Below, piece by piece: positions 51,728 to 61,300 of a stretch of DNA of 64,000 bases. This DNA is from WRHT01 sp031550525 (lineage in GTDB: Bacteria; Desulfobacterota; Desulfovibrionia; Desulfovibrionales; Desulfovibrionaceae). The notes below the pieces were generated by a model. That model saw only the letters and a list, made by a program, of their open reading frames with translations, was not told where the DNA came from and did no database searches. The DNA is taken from assembly GCA_031550525.1 (NCBI GenBank), contig JAVBON010000005.1, forward strand, positions 6,017-70,016. Direction: 5' to 3'. Positions within the stretch are counted from its first letter, which is position 1, and each line of letters starts with the position of its first letter. Made by a program: the position numbers and the translations under genes.

Positions 51728-53308
51728 TTAATTTGTTACAATTTTTGCCGCCCGCCGGGCTAACCCGCTTCGCGCCAGTATATAGGCCGGAGGAACAGCC
51801 GCGAACACAAGCAGGCTTAAAAGTATAAAATAAAAATCCGGGCCACGTTTTACCGCCGGCTTGCGCCAGGCCTGCTGGGCAGCCTCAGGCCCGCCGTTTT
51901 GCAGGGCCTGCTCCAACTGGGCCAGCATTTCACGCTCCGTGGCTTGGGCGCCGCTATCCTGCAACACTGCGTATACGGCATGCAACTCTTTGCGTAACGT
52001 TGTTTTTACCTCATTGCGCGCCGGTTGCAGGGCGGATGCGCGGGTAAAGAGCTCTTCTTGCGGGGCTGCCTTGAGTATGTTCATTTCCTGCGTAATTTCC
52101 CACCAGGTATCGTTGCTGAAGTCAGCGGCGCGGCGCAGGCCGTTCAGGTGGCGCTGGGCTGTACCGCCAAGCAGCGTGTTAACGCCGCGTTTGTAGGCTT
52201 CAGCATCTTCGCGCTCGGCCGCTTCAACGGCCAGCATAGCAAAAATGCAGGCCCGGCGGGCATCTTTGGGGAATCCATTCTGGCCACGGTAAAAATACTC
52301 GCTGCACAGCAAAAGCGCGCGGGCGTCGCCGCCCAAAGCGGCCCTCCACCAATAATAGCCAGCCATGCGGGGGGAAGCCGGAAAACCTTCCGTGCCATAA
52401 AGCAGGTTAAAAGCCACGATGGAAGAAGCTTTTGGCTGGCCCAGCAGGGCCGCTTCCACCAGCAACTCCGGCTGGTCATTCAGGGTTGCCAGCATGTACA
52501 TGGCTTCGGCATCTCCCTGAGCGGCCGCCGCTGTGTAGTAACCGGTTTTCTCAGCCATATTGCCGCTCAGGTCCGCAAGGCGCTTGGCAACCCAAGCCGA
52601 TGAGGTCATCTGCTCGGCCCACTTGCGCCAGTATGCGCTGTTATGCATTGGCGGGTGCAGCACGGCCAGAGAGCCGCTTATTTCCGGCCCCCATTTGTCG
52701 TAGGCAACGGCCAGCACCAGCATGGCTCTGGGGTTGCCTTCAAGGGCCTCGCGCAGGCATAGCCTGTACAACTGGGCGAAATCTTCTTTTTCATATGCGC
52801 TTTTGTAGAGCAGAGCCATGGCCTGGCTTTGCCAGTCCGGCTCTTCGGGCAGGTCAGGCAAGGGCCAGTTGGACTTGGAGGGCAGCACCGCGGGCGGTGG
52901 AGGCATGGATGATTTAATGGCGTCGCTTATAATTTTTATACGCGCCTGGCGCTGCTCGCGTAAAAGGCGGGCGCTGGTTTGCGCGGCCCGCTGCTCCAGC
53001 AGTATGGCCTCATGCTCATCACGCTCCCGCAGGGCGGCCTCCTGCCTGGCTTCGGCCTCGGCTTTGCGGCGGGCTTCTTCTTCAACTTTCAGCAGCGTTT
53101 CAAGTATGGATTTTTCCAGTATTTCAGGCGGCAAGGCGGGCTGGCGCAGGGGCGGCATCAGCGTGGGGGCGGGGGGAACGTCTTCCGCTACTGGCGCTAC
53201 TGGCGGTATGCTTTGCTGCGCGGCAAAAGCCGCAAATGGCAAGCAAACCCAGCAAGCCAGACAGCACAATAGCCCCCAGATGCAGTATTTATTTGACCAC
53301 AAGCGCAT
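51728..53308 (-). CDS. Sel1-like repeat protein, secreted, membrane-anchored (copy 2)
   Basis: A 526-residue paralogue of the downstream protein; both contain PxMHNSxYWRKxAxQxT and AxxxGDAEAMY/GNAEAMF units. Layout: signal peptide (to about residue 29, ...LPFAAFA), Pro-rich stretch, coiled coil (about 65-130, EEARRKAEAEARQEAALRE), Sel1-like repeats (about 160-360), and a C-terminal transmembrane helix (FYFILLSLLVFAAVPPAYIL). Start ATG 53308 has AAGGGG upstream; a GTG two codons earlier is less likely. Probably co-transcribed with copy 1 and the amidohydrolase. Role unknown; Sel1 proteins are often scaffolds. Confidence 0.72.
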   Translation of the reverse strand: MRLWSNKYCIWGLLCCLACWVCLPFAAFAAQQSIPPVAPVAEDVPPAPTLMPPLRQPALPPEILEKSILETLLKVEEEARRKAEAEARQEAALRERDEHEAILLEQRAAQTSARLLREQRQARIKIISDAIKSSMPPPPAVLPSKSNWPLPDLPEEPDWQSQAMALLYKSAYEKEDFAQLYRLCLREALEGNPRAMLVLAVAYDKWGPEISGSLAVLHPPMHNSAYWRKWAEQMTSSAWVAKRLADLSGNMAEKTGYYTAAAAQGDAEAMYMLATLNDQPELLVEAALLGQPKASSIVAFNLLYGTEGFPASPRMAGYYWWRAALGGDARALLLCSEYFYRGQNGFPKDARRACIFAMLAVEAAEREDAEAYKRGVNTLLGGTAQRHLNGLRRAADFSNDTWWEITQEMNILKAAPQEELFTRASALQPARNEVKTTLRKELHAVYAVLQDSGAQATEREMLAQLEQALQNGGPEAAQQAWRKPAVKRGPDFYFILLSLLVFAAVPPAYILARSGLARRAAKIVTN

Positions 53309-53543
53309 CGGCACCCCTTAACGAAATAATGCAATACAAGTTGAAGCGGACACTATCATCTGAGTAAAGCGCTGACAAGGCATACCTTGCGAAATGGCGC
53401 GGGCTTTGCGGTTTTGTAGCGTTGCCGCATTATGTTTGCATTTGCGGACAGTACGCGAAAAAAGCCCGGAAAACTTGCCTGAGTTATAATTTGTGTATAA
53501 AAGGTATGGCTTGCAATTATGAACCATTACCTGGGGGCTACCG

Positions 53544-54572
53544 GTGCTTAAACTAAAAAACGATATTACAGATCCTTTCTATAACCTGGCCTTTGAGGAG
53601 TATTTTTCGCAAAACACGCCCGCCCCCGACCAAAGCATGATCTTCTTCTGGCGCAATCGCCCGTCGGTAATTGTGGGGCGTTTTCAAAACACCTTCGCGG
53701 AAGTTAACGCCAAAGTGGCGGAGCGGGAGAATATTGAGGTAGTGCGCCGCATTACCGGCGGCGGGGCTGTTTACCACGACATGAACAACCTGAACTATTC
53801 GTTCATTCTCCCCGCCACTTCCAGCGACTACATGAAAAATGCCAGAAACACCGGCGCGTTTGACGTGCTTTTTGATATTATAATCGACCTGCTGGCGCGC
53901 CTTGGGGTGCGGGCAGAAAAATCCGGACGCAACGACCTGTTGCTTAACGGGGCCAAAATATCCGGTGCAGCCCGCCAGCTTACGCGGGGCAGCCTGCTTT
54001 TGCACGGCACCCTGCTGTTTGACGTAAACCTCGATGCCCTCGCTGGCGTGCTTAATGTGGACCCGAGCAAGTATCAATCCAAGGGGCTTAAATCCGTGCG
54101 CAGTCGCGTTACCAACCTTAAGGAGCATTTGCCGCTGGGTATGGATATAACCGCCTTTAAGGCCGCGCTGGAGGCCGAGCTGGACTGCCCCGAGCACTAT
54201 CCGGCTCCGCACGAGCTTGCGGCCATTGAAAATTTGGCCCAAAGCAAATATCGTGACTGGATGTGGACCTGGGGCAAATCTCCGGCCTTTACCCTGAAAA
54301 AAGAGCATCGTTTTAGCTGGGGTAAAGTGGAGCTGTTGCTTGAGGCCGAACAAGGGAAAATAAGCAATGCCGCCATTTATGGCGATTTTTTCGCCAACAG
54401 CCTGCATGGCGCGGGGCTACAGGCGCCCGTAGGTGTGCAAAGCGTTTGCGAGGCGTTACGCGGCCTGCGGCCTGGCAGCCCTGAAATGCGCGCCGCCCTT
54501 GCAGCCCTGCCGCTGGACGAAATTTTTGTTGGCGCGGATAAAGCCGAGCTAATCGACTACCTGATGGAGTAA
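53544..54572 (+). CDS. lplA: Lipoate-protein ligase A
   Basis: It activates free lipoate with ATP and attaches it to lipoyl domains such as GcvH or 2-oxoacid dehydrogenase E2. The 342-residue protein has RRITGGGAVYHD near residues 70-81, the catalytic Lys in NGAKISGAARQ near residue 135, and a C-terminal accessory domain. The start is GTG at 53544 with GGGGG 7 nt upstream. No lipoyl-domain gene is in the window. It is 7 nt upstream of the fumarase alpha gene, an unusual neighbour. Confidence 0.93.
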   Translation: MLKLKNDITDPFYNLAFEEYFSQNTPAPDQSMIFFWRNRPSVIVGRFQNTFAEVNAKVAERENIEVVRRITGGGAVYHDMNNLNYSFILPATSSDYMKNARNTGAFDVLFDIIIDLLARLGVRAEKSGRNDLLLNGAKISGAARQLTRGSLLLHGTLLFDVNLDALAGVLNVDPSKYQSKGLKSVRSRVTNLKEHLPLGMDITAFKAALEAELDCPEHYPAPHELAAIENLAQSKYRDWMWTWGKSPAFTLKKEHRFSWGKVELLLEAEQGKISNAAIYGDFFANSLHGAGLQAPVGVQSVCEALRGLRPGSPEMRAALAALPLDEIFVGADKAELIDYLME

Positions 54573-54579
54573 TGCGAAC

Positions 54580-55419
54580 ATGCGGGCCGTTACAACCAGC
54601 GAAATAGCCAAGGCCGTAAAAAAGGCCTGCATTGAGGCCAACTTGCGCCTTGCTCCGGACGTGCTGGCCGCTCTGGAACAGCAGCAGAAACTTGAAAGCT
54701 CGCCCAGCGGGCGCGAGGTGCTGCGCCAGCTTTTGGAAAATGCGCAAAAGTCCGCAGAATCCGGCATTCCCTTGTGTCAGGATACCGGCCTTGCTATCTT
54801 TTTTGTGGATTTGGGGCAAGACGCGCATATTGAGGGCGGCCTTCTGGAAGACGCCATTAACGAGGGCGTGCGCCAAGGCTACCGCGACGGATTTTTGCGC
54901 AAATCCGTGTGCTCGCCTTTCAGTCGCGCCAACAGCGGAGATAACACCCCGGCCATAGTGCATACACGTTTGGTGGCCGGCGACAAGATTAAAATAGCCT
55001 TTCTGGCAAAGGGTGGCGGCAGCGAGAATATGTCGCGCGTTACCATGCTGGCCCCAGCGGAGGGCTGGGAAGGCATTAAAAAATTCGTGCTGCAACGGGT
55101 GGCGGAGTCCGGCCCCAACCCATGTCCCCCCATTATTGTGGGCCTGGGAATAGGCGGCAGCTTTGAGAGCGCCCCTTTGCTGGCTAAAAAAGCCCTGCTG
55201 CGCCCGCTGGACGAGCCTAACCCCGACGCCGACCTGGCGGCTAAAGAGGCTGAGCTTCTGGCTGCCATAAATCGTTTGGGCATAGGCCCCATGGGGCTTG
55301 GGGGCGACACCACCTGCCTTGGCGTGCGCATAAATCTGGCCCCCTGCCACATAGCCAGCCTGCCGCTGGCCGTGAATATTCAATGCCACAGCGCAAGGCA
55401 TATGGAGTTTACGCTATGA
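54580..55419 (+). CDS. Class I fumarate hydratase, alpha subunit (Fe-S)
   Basis: The two-subunit [4Fe-4S] fumarase interconverts fumarate and malate. The 279-residue alpha chain has three cluster cysteines, Cys66 in CQDTG, one in GPNPCPPIIVG near 184 and one in QCHSARH near 269. L-tartrate dehydratase alpha is a close relative, but nothing here suggests tartrate use. The stop overlaps the start of the beta gene (ATGA), and lplA is 7 nt upstream. Confidence 0.92.
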   Translation: MRAVTTSEIAKAVKKACIEANLRLAPDVLAALEQQQKLESSPSGREVLRQLLENAQKSAESGIPLCQDTGLAIFFVDLGQDAHIEGGLLEDAINEGVRQGYRDGFLRKSVCSPFSRANSGDNTPAIVHTRLVAGDKIKIAFLAKGGGSENMSRVTMLAPAEGWEGIKKFVLQRVAESGPNPCPPIIVGLGIGGSFESAPLLAKKALLRPLDEPNPDADLAAKEAELLAAINRLGIGPMGLGGDTTCLGVRINLAPCHIASLPLAVNIQCHSARHMEFTL

Positions 55420-56030
55420 CGCCAAATAAGGACAAACCGCGCATAATGCCAAACGAGGCTAAATCCGGCATAAAGCTGGACTTGGCCGAGCCCCGCAAAA
55501 TCCATTTGCAAACCCCTCTATGCGAGGCCGATGTCGAAAGCCTGCGCATGGGCGATGCAGTATACCTAAGCGGAATTATTTACACCGCCCGCGACGCGGC
55601 CCATAAAAGACTGGTGGAAATGCTGGATAAAGGCGAGCCCCTCCCCTTTGACCCGGTCGGAGCGGTAATTTACTACACTGGCCCCACGCCGCCGCCGCCT
55701 GGCTTCGCCATAGGCGCGGTAGGCCCTACCACCAGCTACCGTATGGATAGCTACGCCCCGCGCCTGTACGCCGCCGGGGTTAAAGCCAGCATGGGTAAGG
55801 GTTTGCGCGCGCCAGAGGTTAAAGCGGCCATGCGCGAGCACAAGGCAGTATATCTTGGGGCCACCGGCGGGGCTGGAGCCTTGCTCTCGCTATGCGTCAA
55901 ACAGTGCCGCGTAATAGCCTTTGCCGAGCTTGGCCCCGAAGCCATACACGAACTGATTGTGGAGAATTTTCCGGCCCTGGTCATAAACGACGCGCATGGC
56001 GGCGAGTTGTACGCAACGCCGAAGATATGA
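55416..56030 (+). CDS. Class I fumarate hydratase, beta subunit
   Basis: A 204-residue beta chain with the LRMGDAVYLSGIIYTARDAAHKRL motif, GPTTSYRMDSYAP, LGATGGAGALLS and the C-terminal NDAHGGELY. It supplies substrate-binding residues to the heterodimer. The ATG at 55416 overlaps the alpha stop by 4 nt. The first 20 residues are less conserved; a second Met at residue 11 is possible. Confidence 0.92.
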   Translation: MTPNKDKPRIMPNEAKSGIKLDLAEPRKIHLQTPLCEADVESLRMGDAVYLSGIIYTARDAAHKRLVEMLDKGEPLPFDPVGAVIYYTGPTPPPPGFAIGAVGPTTSYRMDSYAPRLYAAGVKASMGKGLRAPEVKAAMREHKAVYLGATGGAGALLSLCVKQCRVIAFAELGPEAIHELIVENFPALVINDAHGGELYATPKI

Positions 56031-56040
56031 AGAGTTTAAA

Positions 56041-56112
56041 GCTGAAGCCAGATTTATGAGATCTGGGCGCTGCCCAGACCCGCAAGGGGGGTGACCCCCC
56101 TTGACCCCGCGA
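56041..56112 (+). repeat. Family A repeat, short form
   Basis: GCTGAAGCCAGATTTATGAG, CTGGGCGCTGCCCAGA stem, GGGGGGTGACCCCCC stem. It begins 10 nt past the fumarase beta stop and may act as its terminator. Confidence 0.75.
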
Positions 56113-56188
56113 CGTTTGTGTAAATGGAATTTTCAATATTTCTAAATTGAACTTATCAAATTTGGCGCTAATTTTAAAACCAACCGAC

Positions 56189-57646
56189 ATGCAAAAGAAA
56201 TTTCATATTATCACCCTTGGATGCAAGGTTAACCAGTACGAATCCCAGGCTCTGCGCGAGGCCTGGCTGCTGGCGGGGCACAGCGAGCTGCCCTCGGCCG
56301 CCGGGGCCGACCTGGTGCTGGTGAACAGTTGCGCTATTACCGCCAAGGCCGTTACCGACCTCAGGGCCGTTTGCCGCCGCGTGCGCAAGGCTGCGCCTGG
56401 TTGCGAGCTTTTGGTAACGGGTTGCGCGGCGCAGGCCCTGCCGGGCGAGTTGGAAGAACTGCCCGTGGATGCGCTGGTGCCGCAAAAAGACAAACTCACC
56501 TTGTTGCGCTGGCTGGGCAAAACCGATGCCGTAACCGGAGACGGCAACGGTGGGCATGCGGACGGCGGCCTGGACCCGGCGCTGGATTTCGCGCTTTTGC
56601 AGGCCGCGCATTCTGGCCCTGACGCGCATGAGGATAACGGCGCAGGAGGTATTGAGGACTTTTGGGCCGGAGCGGGGCCGGAAGAGGTCGCTGCTAGCGA
56701 AGGCAGCGGTTTTCCGGCCTTCAGCATAAACGATTACGCTCGCTCGCGGGCGGTTTTAAAAATTCACGACGGCTGCTCGCAGCATTGCACCTACTGCATA
56801 GTGCCGCAGGGGCGCGGCCCCTCGGTAAGCCGCCCCTGGCCCGAGACTTTGGCTGAAGCAGGGCGGCTTATTCGCGCTGGGTTCCGGGAGATTGTGCTTA
56901 ATGGCGTGAATTTGCGCCAATACGGGCTGGATTTTGCCAGACCCGAAGATTTCTGGGATCTCATTATTCGTATGGAATCCGTATTTGCGCCGCAATGGTC
57001 GGGCAAGGGGCTGCGTTTTCGCATAAGTTCTCTGGAGCCGGGGCAGCTTAACCAGAAAGCGCTGGACGTGCTGGGTAAAAGCAGGCTTATAGCGCCGCAT
57101 CTGCACCTTTCGCTGCAAAGCGGCAGCCCGCGCACGCTAAAGCGCATGGGGCGCGGGCATTACGACCCTGCCGCAATGCCGGATTTTCTGCGCCAGCTTA
57201 AGCAAATCTGGCCCGCATTCGGGCTGGGGGCGGATTTTATTACCGGCTTCCCAGGCGAAAGCGACGGGCATTTTGAAGAAACAATGGCTCTGGCCCATAC
57301 GTTGCCGCTCACCTATGCCCATGTCTTCCCGTATTCCAAACGCCCCGGCACCGCCGCCGCCCGTTTGCCTGAGCAACTTGCGCCAGAGGTGAAAAAAGAA
57401 AGGGCCGCCCGCCTGCGCGGCCTTGTGGACGCTAAAAAGGAAGCATTCCTCTTGCGGCAATTGCAAATGCCCGTGGTATACGTTGCGCCGGAGGAATCCG
57501 CCGCGCAAACCGCCCCTGTTAAAGGCGTTGACGAATTTTATTCGGACTGCGTTTTTAACGGCGCGGTGGAAGGGGCTGGTAAAACGCTGATAGCAGCAAA
57601 GCCGGTTGGCGTACGTAAGCATACGTTGCTGGTGGAAAAGATTTAG
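56189..57646 (+). CDS. mtaB: tRNA t6A37 methylthiotransferase, MtaB type
   Basis: This radical-SAM enzyme adds a methylthio group to t6A at position 37 of some tRNAs. The N-terminal cluster cysteines are Cys12 (LGCKVNQYE), one in VNSCAIT near 48 and one in VTGCAAQ near 80; the radical-SAM motif is Cys196, Cys200, Cys203 in CSQHCTYC. A C-terminal TRAM-like domain ends the 485 residues. About 60 acidic, Gly/Ala-rich residues (roughly 110-172) are inserted between the first two domains. Start ATG 56189; a TTG further upstream would be in AT-rich leader. The SD is weak. Confidence 0.88.
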   Translation: MQKKFHIITLGCKVNQYESQALREAWLLAGHSELPSAAGADLVLVNSCAITAKAVTDLRAVCRRVRKAAPGCELLVTGCAAQALPGELEELPVDALVPQKDKLTLLRWLGKTDAVTGDGNGGHADGGLDPALDFALLQAAHSGPDAHEDNGAGGIEDFWAGAGPEEVAASEGSGFPAFSINDYARSRAVLKIHDGCSQHCTYCIVPQGRGPSVSRPWPETLAEAGRLIRAGFREIVLNGVNLRQYGLDFARPEDFWDLIIRMESVFAPQWSGKGLRFRISSLEPGQLNQKALDVLGKSRLIAPHLHLSLQSGSPRTLKRMGRGHYDPAAMPDFLRQLKQIWPAFGLGADFITGFPGESDGHFEETMALAHTLPLTYAHVFPYSKRPGTAAARLPEQLAPEVKKERAARLRGLVDAKKEAFLLRQLQMPVVYVAPEESAAQTAPVKGVDEFYSDCVFNGAVEGAGKTLIAAKPVGVRKHTLLVEKI

Positions 57647-57775
57647 CCCGCCACCCGCCTCATCTTGTGCTTTACAAGGCAATTCCTATATTTTATAGAC
57701 AGAAGTTCCACGCGGCGCGGCAATGGCGCTAATTTTTATGCGTTGGGGCAATATATCTAATTTTCAGGTTAAAAC

Positions 57776-59014
57776 ATGGACAAGATAAGCACTGTTAAAG
57801 GGTTTGCGGATCACCTGCCGGAAGAAGCGGCTCAATTTTCCTTTATGGGCGAAACGGCCCAAAAGGTTTTCGGGCAATACGGCTACCGCGAAATACACGT
57901 GCCCATACTGGAATATACCGAGCTGTTCGCGCGCGGAATAGGCACGGAAACCGACGTGGTGCAAAAGGAAATGTTCACTTTTCCCGACCGCAAGGACCGC
58001 TCCCTGACCATGCGGCCAGAGGCCACAGCCGGTATTATGCGCTCTTACATAGAGCACAGCATTCACGCCAAAGAGAGCATCAGTAAATTTTTTACCTATG
58101 GCCCCATGTTCCGCTACGAGCGCCCGCAAAAAGGGCGCATGCGCCAGTTCCATCAGGTAAACTGCGAGTGCTTGGGCGCGGAGCAGCCGCAAGTGGACGC
58201 CGAAATCATCCTGATGCTCATGCATTACTTGAACTCTTTGGGCATCAAAGACATTGGGCTGGAGTTGAACACCCTTGGCTGCAAGGAGTGCCGCCCGGCC
58301 TACCGCGAAACCCTGAAGGCCTTTCTCAAAAAGCAGAAGGTTGAAGAATTTTGCGAGGATTGCCAAAGGCGCATGGAGACCAACCCCCTGCGCGTGCTCG
58401 ATTGCAAGGTGCCGGGCTGCAAGGCGCTTACGCAAGGCGCGCCGGAGATTGCCGATAACGTCTGCCCATCCTGCCGCGAGCACTTCGCTACTGTAAAGGG
58501 CCTGCTGGACGAAAGCGGGCTGCAATACCGCCTCAACTCCCGCTTGGTGCGCGGGCTGGATTATTACAACCGCACTACCTTTGAGGTGGTTTCCGGCAAC
58601 ATTGGCGCGCAAACCTCCGTTGCCGGCGGCGGGCGCTATGACGGCCTGGTGGCCTCCCTTGACGGCCCCGACGTGCCGGGCGTGGGCTTTGCCTGCGGCA
58701 TGGAGCGGCTGGCCATGGTCATGCCCCAGCCAGCCGTGCAAACCCCCGATTTTTACATAGCCGTGCTGGATGAAAATGCCCTCAACCCTGCTCTGGCTTT
58801 GGCCCAAAACTTGCGGGCGGCAGGTCTTGCCGGCGTTTGCGCCTTTGCCTCCGGCAGCATGAAAAGCCAATTGCGTTCCGCCACCCGCCTGAGTGTGCGT
58901 TATTGCCTCATACTGGGCGGTAATGAGCTTGAAAACGGCACCGTTATTATAAAAAATATGGAAAACGGCGAGCAGAAAGAAGTTAAGCGCCAAGGCTTGC
59001 GCAGCCTAGGCTAG
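57776..59014 (+). CDS. hisS: Histidyl-tRNA synthetase
   Basis: It charges tRNA-His. The class II 412-residue enzyme has motif 2 in FRYERPQKGRMRQFHQ, the histidine A motif LVRGLDYYNRTTFEV, and motif 3 in GVGFACGMERL. The C-terminal anticodon-binding domain is at about 320-412. AGG precedes the ATG at 57776. aspS follows after 145 bp on the same strand, a common pairing. Confidence 0.96.
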   Translation: MDKISTVKGFADHLPEEAAQFSFMGETAQKVFGQYGYREIHVPILEYTELFARGIGTETDVVQKEMFTFPDRKDRSLTMRPEATAGIMRSYIEHSIHAKESISKFFTYGPMFRYERPQKGRMRQFHQVNCECLGAEQPQVDAEIILMLMHYLNSLGIKDIGLELNTLGCKECRPAYRETLKAFLKKQKVEEFCEDCQRRMETNPLRVLDCKVPGCKALTQGAPEIADNVCPSCREHFATVKGLLDESGLQYRLNSRLVRGLDYYNRTTFEVVSGNIGAQTSVAGGGRYDGLVASLDGPDVPGVGFACGMERLAMVMPQPAVQTPDFYIAVLDENALNPALALAQNLRAAGLAGVCAFASGSMKSQLRSATRLSVRYCLILGGNELENGTVIIKNMENGEQKEVKRQGLRSLG

Positions 59015-59159
59015 TTTTTATCTCGGCGCCGCAATAAGCCGGTCAGGGCTTGGCTATGCGGCGGCGCCCACAGCGGGGCGCATTGCCGTAACCCCGCACC
59101 GGCCTGAAAATATAGATAACCGGAAACAGAACAAAACATATTTTAAAAAGAGACTATTC

Positions 59160-61010
59160 ATGGAAACAACGCAGGATTTGGCTCAGGACCGCGACGTTCA
59201 ACTTGAGCACCAGAAACTGGTGGAACCTTTGGCGGGCTGGACGCGCACGCATGATTGCTGCTCGCTGGACAAAAGCAATTTGCAGCAGGACGTCTGCCTG
59301 ATGGGTTGGGTTCAGTTCCGGCGCGACCACGGCGGCCTTATTTTTGTAGACCTGCGCGACCGCGAAGGCCTTACCCAGATAGTCTTCAGCCCGGAAAGCG
59401 CGCCAGAGGCCCACGCTAAGGCCCATGTGCTGCGCTCTGAATACGTCATAGCCATAAAAGGCTACGTGCGCTCCAGGCCCGAAGGCATGGAAAACCCCAA
59501 CATGAAAACCGGCGCCATTGAAGTGGTGGTGCGGGAGTGGAAGCTCCTGAATACCTCGCGCACTCCGGCCTTTATGGTGGACGACCGCCTGGAGCCATCA
59601 GAAAACCTTCGTCTGGAATACCGCTACCTCGACCTGCGCCGTCCGCGTATGGCCCAAAACCTGCGCACGCGCCATAAAATGGCCCAGAGCGTGCGCCGTT
59701 ACCTTGACGCCGACGGCTTTATTGAAGTGGAAACCCCAATGCTTACCCGCTCCACACCTGAAGGCGCGCGTGACTTTTTGGTGCCCAGCCGGCTTAACCG
59801 TGGCGAGTTTTACGCCCTGCCGCAGTCGCCACAGCTTTTCAAGCAACTGCTCATGGTGGGCGGCATTGAAAAATACTTTCAAATCGCCCGCTGCTTCCGC
59901 GACGAAGACCTGCGCGCCGACCGCCAGCCGGAATTCTCACAAATAGACATAGAAATGTCCTTTGTGGATGAGGAACAGGTCATGAATATGGCCGAGGGCC
60001 TGATCACCACCATGTTTAAAGAAGTGCTCGGCCGCGACATACCGCGCCCCTTCCCGCGCATGACTTGGGACGACGCCATGCGCGACTACGGCGTGGATAA
60101 GCCTGATACCCGCTTTGGCCTTTTGCTGCACGACGTTACGGATATTGTGCGCGGCAGCGGCTTCCGCCTTTTCTCCACCGCCAAACTGGTAAAAGGCTTC
60201 AAACTTGAAGGCGGCGAAAAACTCTCCCGCAAAGAGATAGACGATTACACCGAATTCGCCAAAATTTATGGCGCTCAGGGCCTGGCCTGGATCAAAATAC
60301 GCGAGAACGAATGGCAGTCGCCCATCGCCAAGTTTTTCAGCGATGAAGAACGCGCCGCGCTGCAAAAAACTCTGGGCCTCAAAGTGGGCGACATTGCCTT
60401 CTTCCAGGCCGGAGAGCCGGAAATGGTTAACGCCGTGTTGGGTAACCTGCGTATTCGCGTGGCCCAGGACGCTGGCCTGATCGACCAGAACCAGCTTGAC
60501 TTCATCTGGGTTATTCGTTTCCCCATGTTTGAATACAACCCCGAAGAAAAGCGTTATGTGGCCTGCCACCACCCCTTCACCCAGGCCCTGCCAGAGCACG
60601 CCGCCATGCTGCAAAGCGACCCCGCGCGCGTGCTGGCCCGCGCTTACGACATGGTGCTCAACGGCACCGAAGTGGGCGGTGGCTCCATACGCAACCATAA
60701 CGCCGAGACCCAACGCGCCATGTTTGCCGCCTTGGGCTTCAAGCCGGAGCAGTCCGAAGCGCAGTTTGGTTTCCTGCTCCAGGCCCTTGAGCAAGGCGCT
60801 CCGCCCCACGGCGGCATAGCCTTCGGCCTGGACCGTCTGGCCATGATTATTACTGGCTCCGGCTCCATACGCGACGTTATCGCCTTCCCCAAAACTCAAA
60901 AGGCCACCTGCCTGCTTACCAACGCGCCAGCGCAGGTAGACCCCAAACAGTTGCGCGAGCTCAGCCTGCGCGTGCAGGAAGCTGAGAAGAAATCAGAGAA
61001 GATTAGATGA
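59160..61010 (+). CDS. aspS: Aspartyl-tRNA synthetase
   Basis: The bacterial-type class II enzyme (616 residues) charges tRNA-Asp. It has the OB-fold anticodon domain (GWVQFRRDHGGLIFVDLRD), motif 2 (ARCFRDEDLRADRQPEFSQID), a GAD insertion domain (about 280-420) and motif 3 (GGIAFGLDRLAMI). The N-terminus carries about 30 residues before the usual RTHxC start, beginning METTQDLAQD; the ATG at 59160 has AAAGAG upstream. Whether it also charges tRNA-Asn depends on a gatCAB system not visible here. Confidence 0.95.
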   Translation: METTQDLAQDRDVQLEHQKLVEPLAGWTRTHDCCSLDKSNLQQDVCLMGWVQFRRDHGGLIFVDLRDREGLTQIVFSPESAPEAHAKAHVLRSEYVIAIKGYVRSRPEGMENPNMKTGAIEVVVREWKLLNTSRTPAFMVDDRLEPSENLRLEYRYLDLRRPRMAQNLRTRHKMAQSVRRYLDADGFIEVETPMLTRSTPEGARDFLVPSRLNRGEFYALPQSPQLFKQLLMVGGIEKYFQIARCFRDEDLRADRQPEFSQIDIEMSFVDEEQVMNMAEGLITTMFKEVLGRDIPRPFPRMTWDDAMRDYGVDKPDTRFGLLLHDVTDIVRGSGFRLFSTAKLVKGFKLEGGEKLSRKEIDDYTEFAKIYGAQGLAWIKIRENEWQSPIAKFFSDEERAALQKTLGLKVGDIAFFQAGEPEMVNAVLGNLRIRVAQDAGLIDQNQLDFIWVIRFPMFEYNPEEKRYVACHHPFTQALPEHAAMLQSDPARVLARAYDMVLNGTEVGGGSIRNHNAETQRAMFAALGFKPEQSEAQFGFLLQALEQGAPPHGGIAFGLDRLAMIITGSGSIRDVIAFPKTQKATCLLTNAPAQVDPKQLRELSLRVQEAEKKSEKIR

Positions 61011-61076
61011 TGCGGCTGCGCCGCGTTTGGCAATACCTCCGGCGGCCGGGGGAGTGGGCTTTGCCCTCTCCCCCGG
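61006..61076 (+). terminator. Terminator after aspS (family D)
   Basis: A small GCGGC/GCCGC hairpin (61007-61025) is followed by a long stem, CCGGGGGAG (61046-61054) with CTCCCCCGG (61068-61076) plus an inner GGGC/GCCC. No T-run follows. The first 38 nt are nearly identical to 63877-63913, where the sequence then runs into poly-G. Confidence 0.65.
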
Positions 61077-61089
61077 ACCCCCTCTCCCA

Positions 61090-61258
61090 CCAGGGGCGTG
61101 AAAGAGCATCGCCAGCAGTATTACCTTTCCGGCACTTGCCGATGTTAGACTGTTGAGCTTTGCCGAAACGATCCACACCTGGACCCGCAAGGGGTTATAT
61201 TGGCGGGTTGTGGACGGGGAGAATGTTGCGCCAGTCACTGATGTTGCTGACGATATTT
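61090..61258 (+). pseudogene. Possible remnant coding fragment
   Basis: In the frame of 61094 the sequence is open to the TGA at 61256-61258 with a plausible protein (KSIASSITFPALADVRLLSF, then TWTRKGLYWRVVDG). No start codon or family is recognised. The first 55 nt are related to 3462-3515 in the family A/B copy before gltB, in the same frame (KSIAASSALLSISDVKLVGV). It may be the worn end of a mobile or repeated gene. Confidence 0.3.
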
Positions 61259-61300
61259 GAACCTAGTCCATATATTGATGACATTTTGACTAGATGCATA

